Origin: Solirubrobacter soli DSM 22325
GTDB lineage: Bacteria; Actinomycetota; Thermoleophilia; Solirubrobacterales; Solirubrobacteraceae
Length of the DNA stretch: 64,000 bases
Assembly (NCBI RefSeq): GCF_000423665.1
Contig: NZ_AUIK01000033.1
Location: 34,492 to 98,491 of the forward strand
Reading direction: 5' to 3'
Below are positions 63,479 through 64,000 of this stretch, one piece after another (positions within the stretch are counted from its first letter, which is position 1; every line of letters begins with the position of its first letter). The translations under genes were made by a program, and so were the position numbers. The notes under the pieces are model-generated. The model worked only from the letters and a program-made list of their open reading frames with translations. It ran no database searches and was not told the DNA's origin.

Positions 63479-63952
63479 TTGCGGCGAGTCCTACTCCCGC
63501 TCGCGTTGATCCTCGTCGGCTGCGGCGGCGCCCATCACGGCGTCGCCGCGCCGCGGCCGGTCGCGCACGGGTACCTCGGCGCCGCCGAGCTGCAGCGCGA
63601 CCTCGGCAACGGCTTCCGCGCCGGCCTCGACCGCCTGGCGGTGCTGGAGCAGCCGCGCGACGACGCCTCCGACCTCGGCCAGGAACGGCCGACCGGACTG
63701 CTGGACCGCGTGACCTGCGAGCAGGCGGGCGCCAAGCCGGTGAAGGCCGAGCCGTGGCCCTGGCGCTGCACCGTCCGCTGGCAGACCGCCGCCGGGCGGG
63801 CGAGGACGACCCGCTACGCCGTGCGGCTCTTCCCGACGCGGTGCTTCGCCGCCGGCGCAGACCCCGCGCTTCCGCCCCACCGCGACCCCACGATCGCGTC
63901 GTACTCCGAGCATCCGCTGAACACGGTCATCAGCGTCAAGAAGGGCTGCTGA
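63479..63952 (+). CDS. Small lipoprotein of unknown function
   Basis: 157 residues, starting from TTG one base after the preceding stop. The lipobox is LILVGCGG, so the protein is probably anchored outside the membrane. Four further Cys (RVTCEQAG, WRCTVRW, TRCFAAG, KKGC) could form two disulfides. No known domain. It is probably cotranscribed with the PhoX-like gene and may be translated from coupled ribosomes, as no ribosome site is visible. Confidence 0.7.
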   Translation: MRRVLLPLALILVGCGGAHHGVAAPRPVAHGYLGAAELQRDLGNGFRAGLDRLAVLEQPRDDASDLGQERPTGLLDRVTCEQAGAKPVKAEPWPWRCTVRWQTAAGRARTTRYAVRLFPTRCFAAGADPALPPHRDPTIASYSEHPLNTVISVKKGC

Positions 63953-64000
63953 TGGCGCTGTGCGCCCTCGCGTCGCGCCGCCGCGGGCGGCAGACGGCCG
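63952..64000 (+). CDS. Start of a further gene, cut by the window edge
   Basis: An ATG at 63952 overlaps the TGA of the lipoprotein gene (TGATG) and stays open to the right edge (MALCALASRRRGRQTA). Sixteen residues are too few for a function. It is reported because the overlap pattern equals that of other coupled genes here. Confidence 0.35.
   Translation, partial: MALCALASRRRGRQTA

Overview
This is a very GC-rich window with tightly packed genes, many 1-4 bp start/stop overlaps, frequent GTG and TTG starts, and secreted proteins with Thr/Pro linkers. It has a split-gene NHEJ system, a sigma-B/F type partner-switching system, HxlR, TetR and WYL regulators, and a short transketolase. Together these suggest a free-living soil actinobacterium. 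I would guess the Thermoleophilia (Solirubrobacter or Conexibacter-like), but this is an inference from style and gene content. I see no rRNA, tRNA, CRISPR array, prophage or insertion sequence.

Layout. 0-6.5 kb: the end of an unknown gene, then two tandem M36 secreted metalloproteases in a minus-strand operon behind a TetR regulator with a clear operator. 6.5-14.2 kb: an SRPBCC protein, a secreted glycosidase-like protein, a TetR/flavin monooxygenase pair, a Nudix/aminotransferase pair, and an M28 peptidase-SDR-DUF1810 operon. 14.2-20.3 kb: glutamate synthase gltB-gltD. 20.4-28.4 kb: a glycosyltransferase, a CDF metal exporter, an M14 carboxypeptidase-like secreted protein, a TAXI-type lipoprotein and a convergent two-component system. 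28.4-33.6 kb: a SIMPL protein, a phosphodiester glycosidase-like protein, a secreted Ig-like repeat protein and a GH31 glycosidase. 33.7-40.3 kb: a coupled plus-strand operon with a PHP-glycosyltransferase fusion, a GT4, a Pro-rich small protein, a polysaccharide deacetylase-like protein, an (alpha/alpha)6 glycosidase and a tocopherol-cyclase family protein. 40.3-44.8 kb: a PAS/GAF/PP2C phosphatase, a START-like protein, then a VTE3-like quinone methyltransferase overlapping a homogentisate prenyltransferase. 44.9-48.7 kb: a small basic protein, transaldolase, transketolase and an 18-bp minisatellite. 48.7-53.9 kb: two small unknown genes, a WYL regulator, a zinc-ribbon protein, an MFS exporter with divergent HxlR, and NDH-2. 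53.9-61.4 kb: LigD polymerase, Ku and LigD ligase genes interleaved with three STAS anti-anti-sigma factors, a SigB/F-family sigma factor, an RsbW-like kinase and a type IB topoisomerase. 61.5-64 kb: a PhoX-like protein, a lipoprotein and a gene running off the end.

The most interesting observation is a set of three enzyme genes for tocochromanol (vitamin E/plastoquinone-type) synthesis between 39.4 and 44.9 kb: a homogentisate prenyltransferase, an MPBQ-type methyltransferase close to the plant VTE3 type, and a tocopherol cyclase. Together they would convert homogentisate plus a prenyl diphosphate to a gamma-tocopherol-like chromanol. I do not know of this pathway being established in non-photosynthetic actinobacteria. 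Other items of note are a family of palindromic intergenic repeats with a conserved CCTGA loop, a 19-copy minisatellite behind tkt, a 31-bp palindrome covering the translation start of the M28 peptidase, and the intermixing of double-strand-break repair genes with a stress sigma-factor switch.
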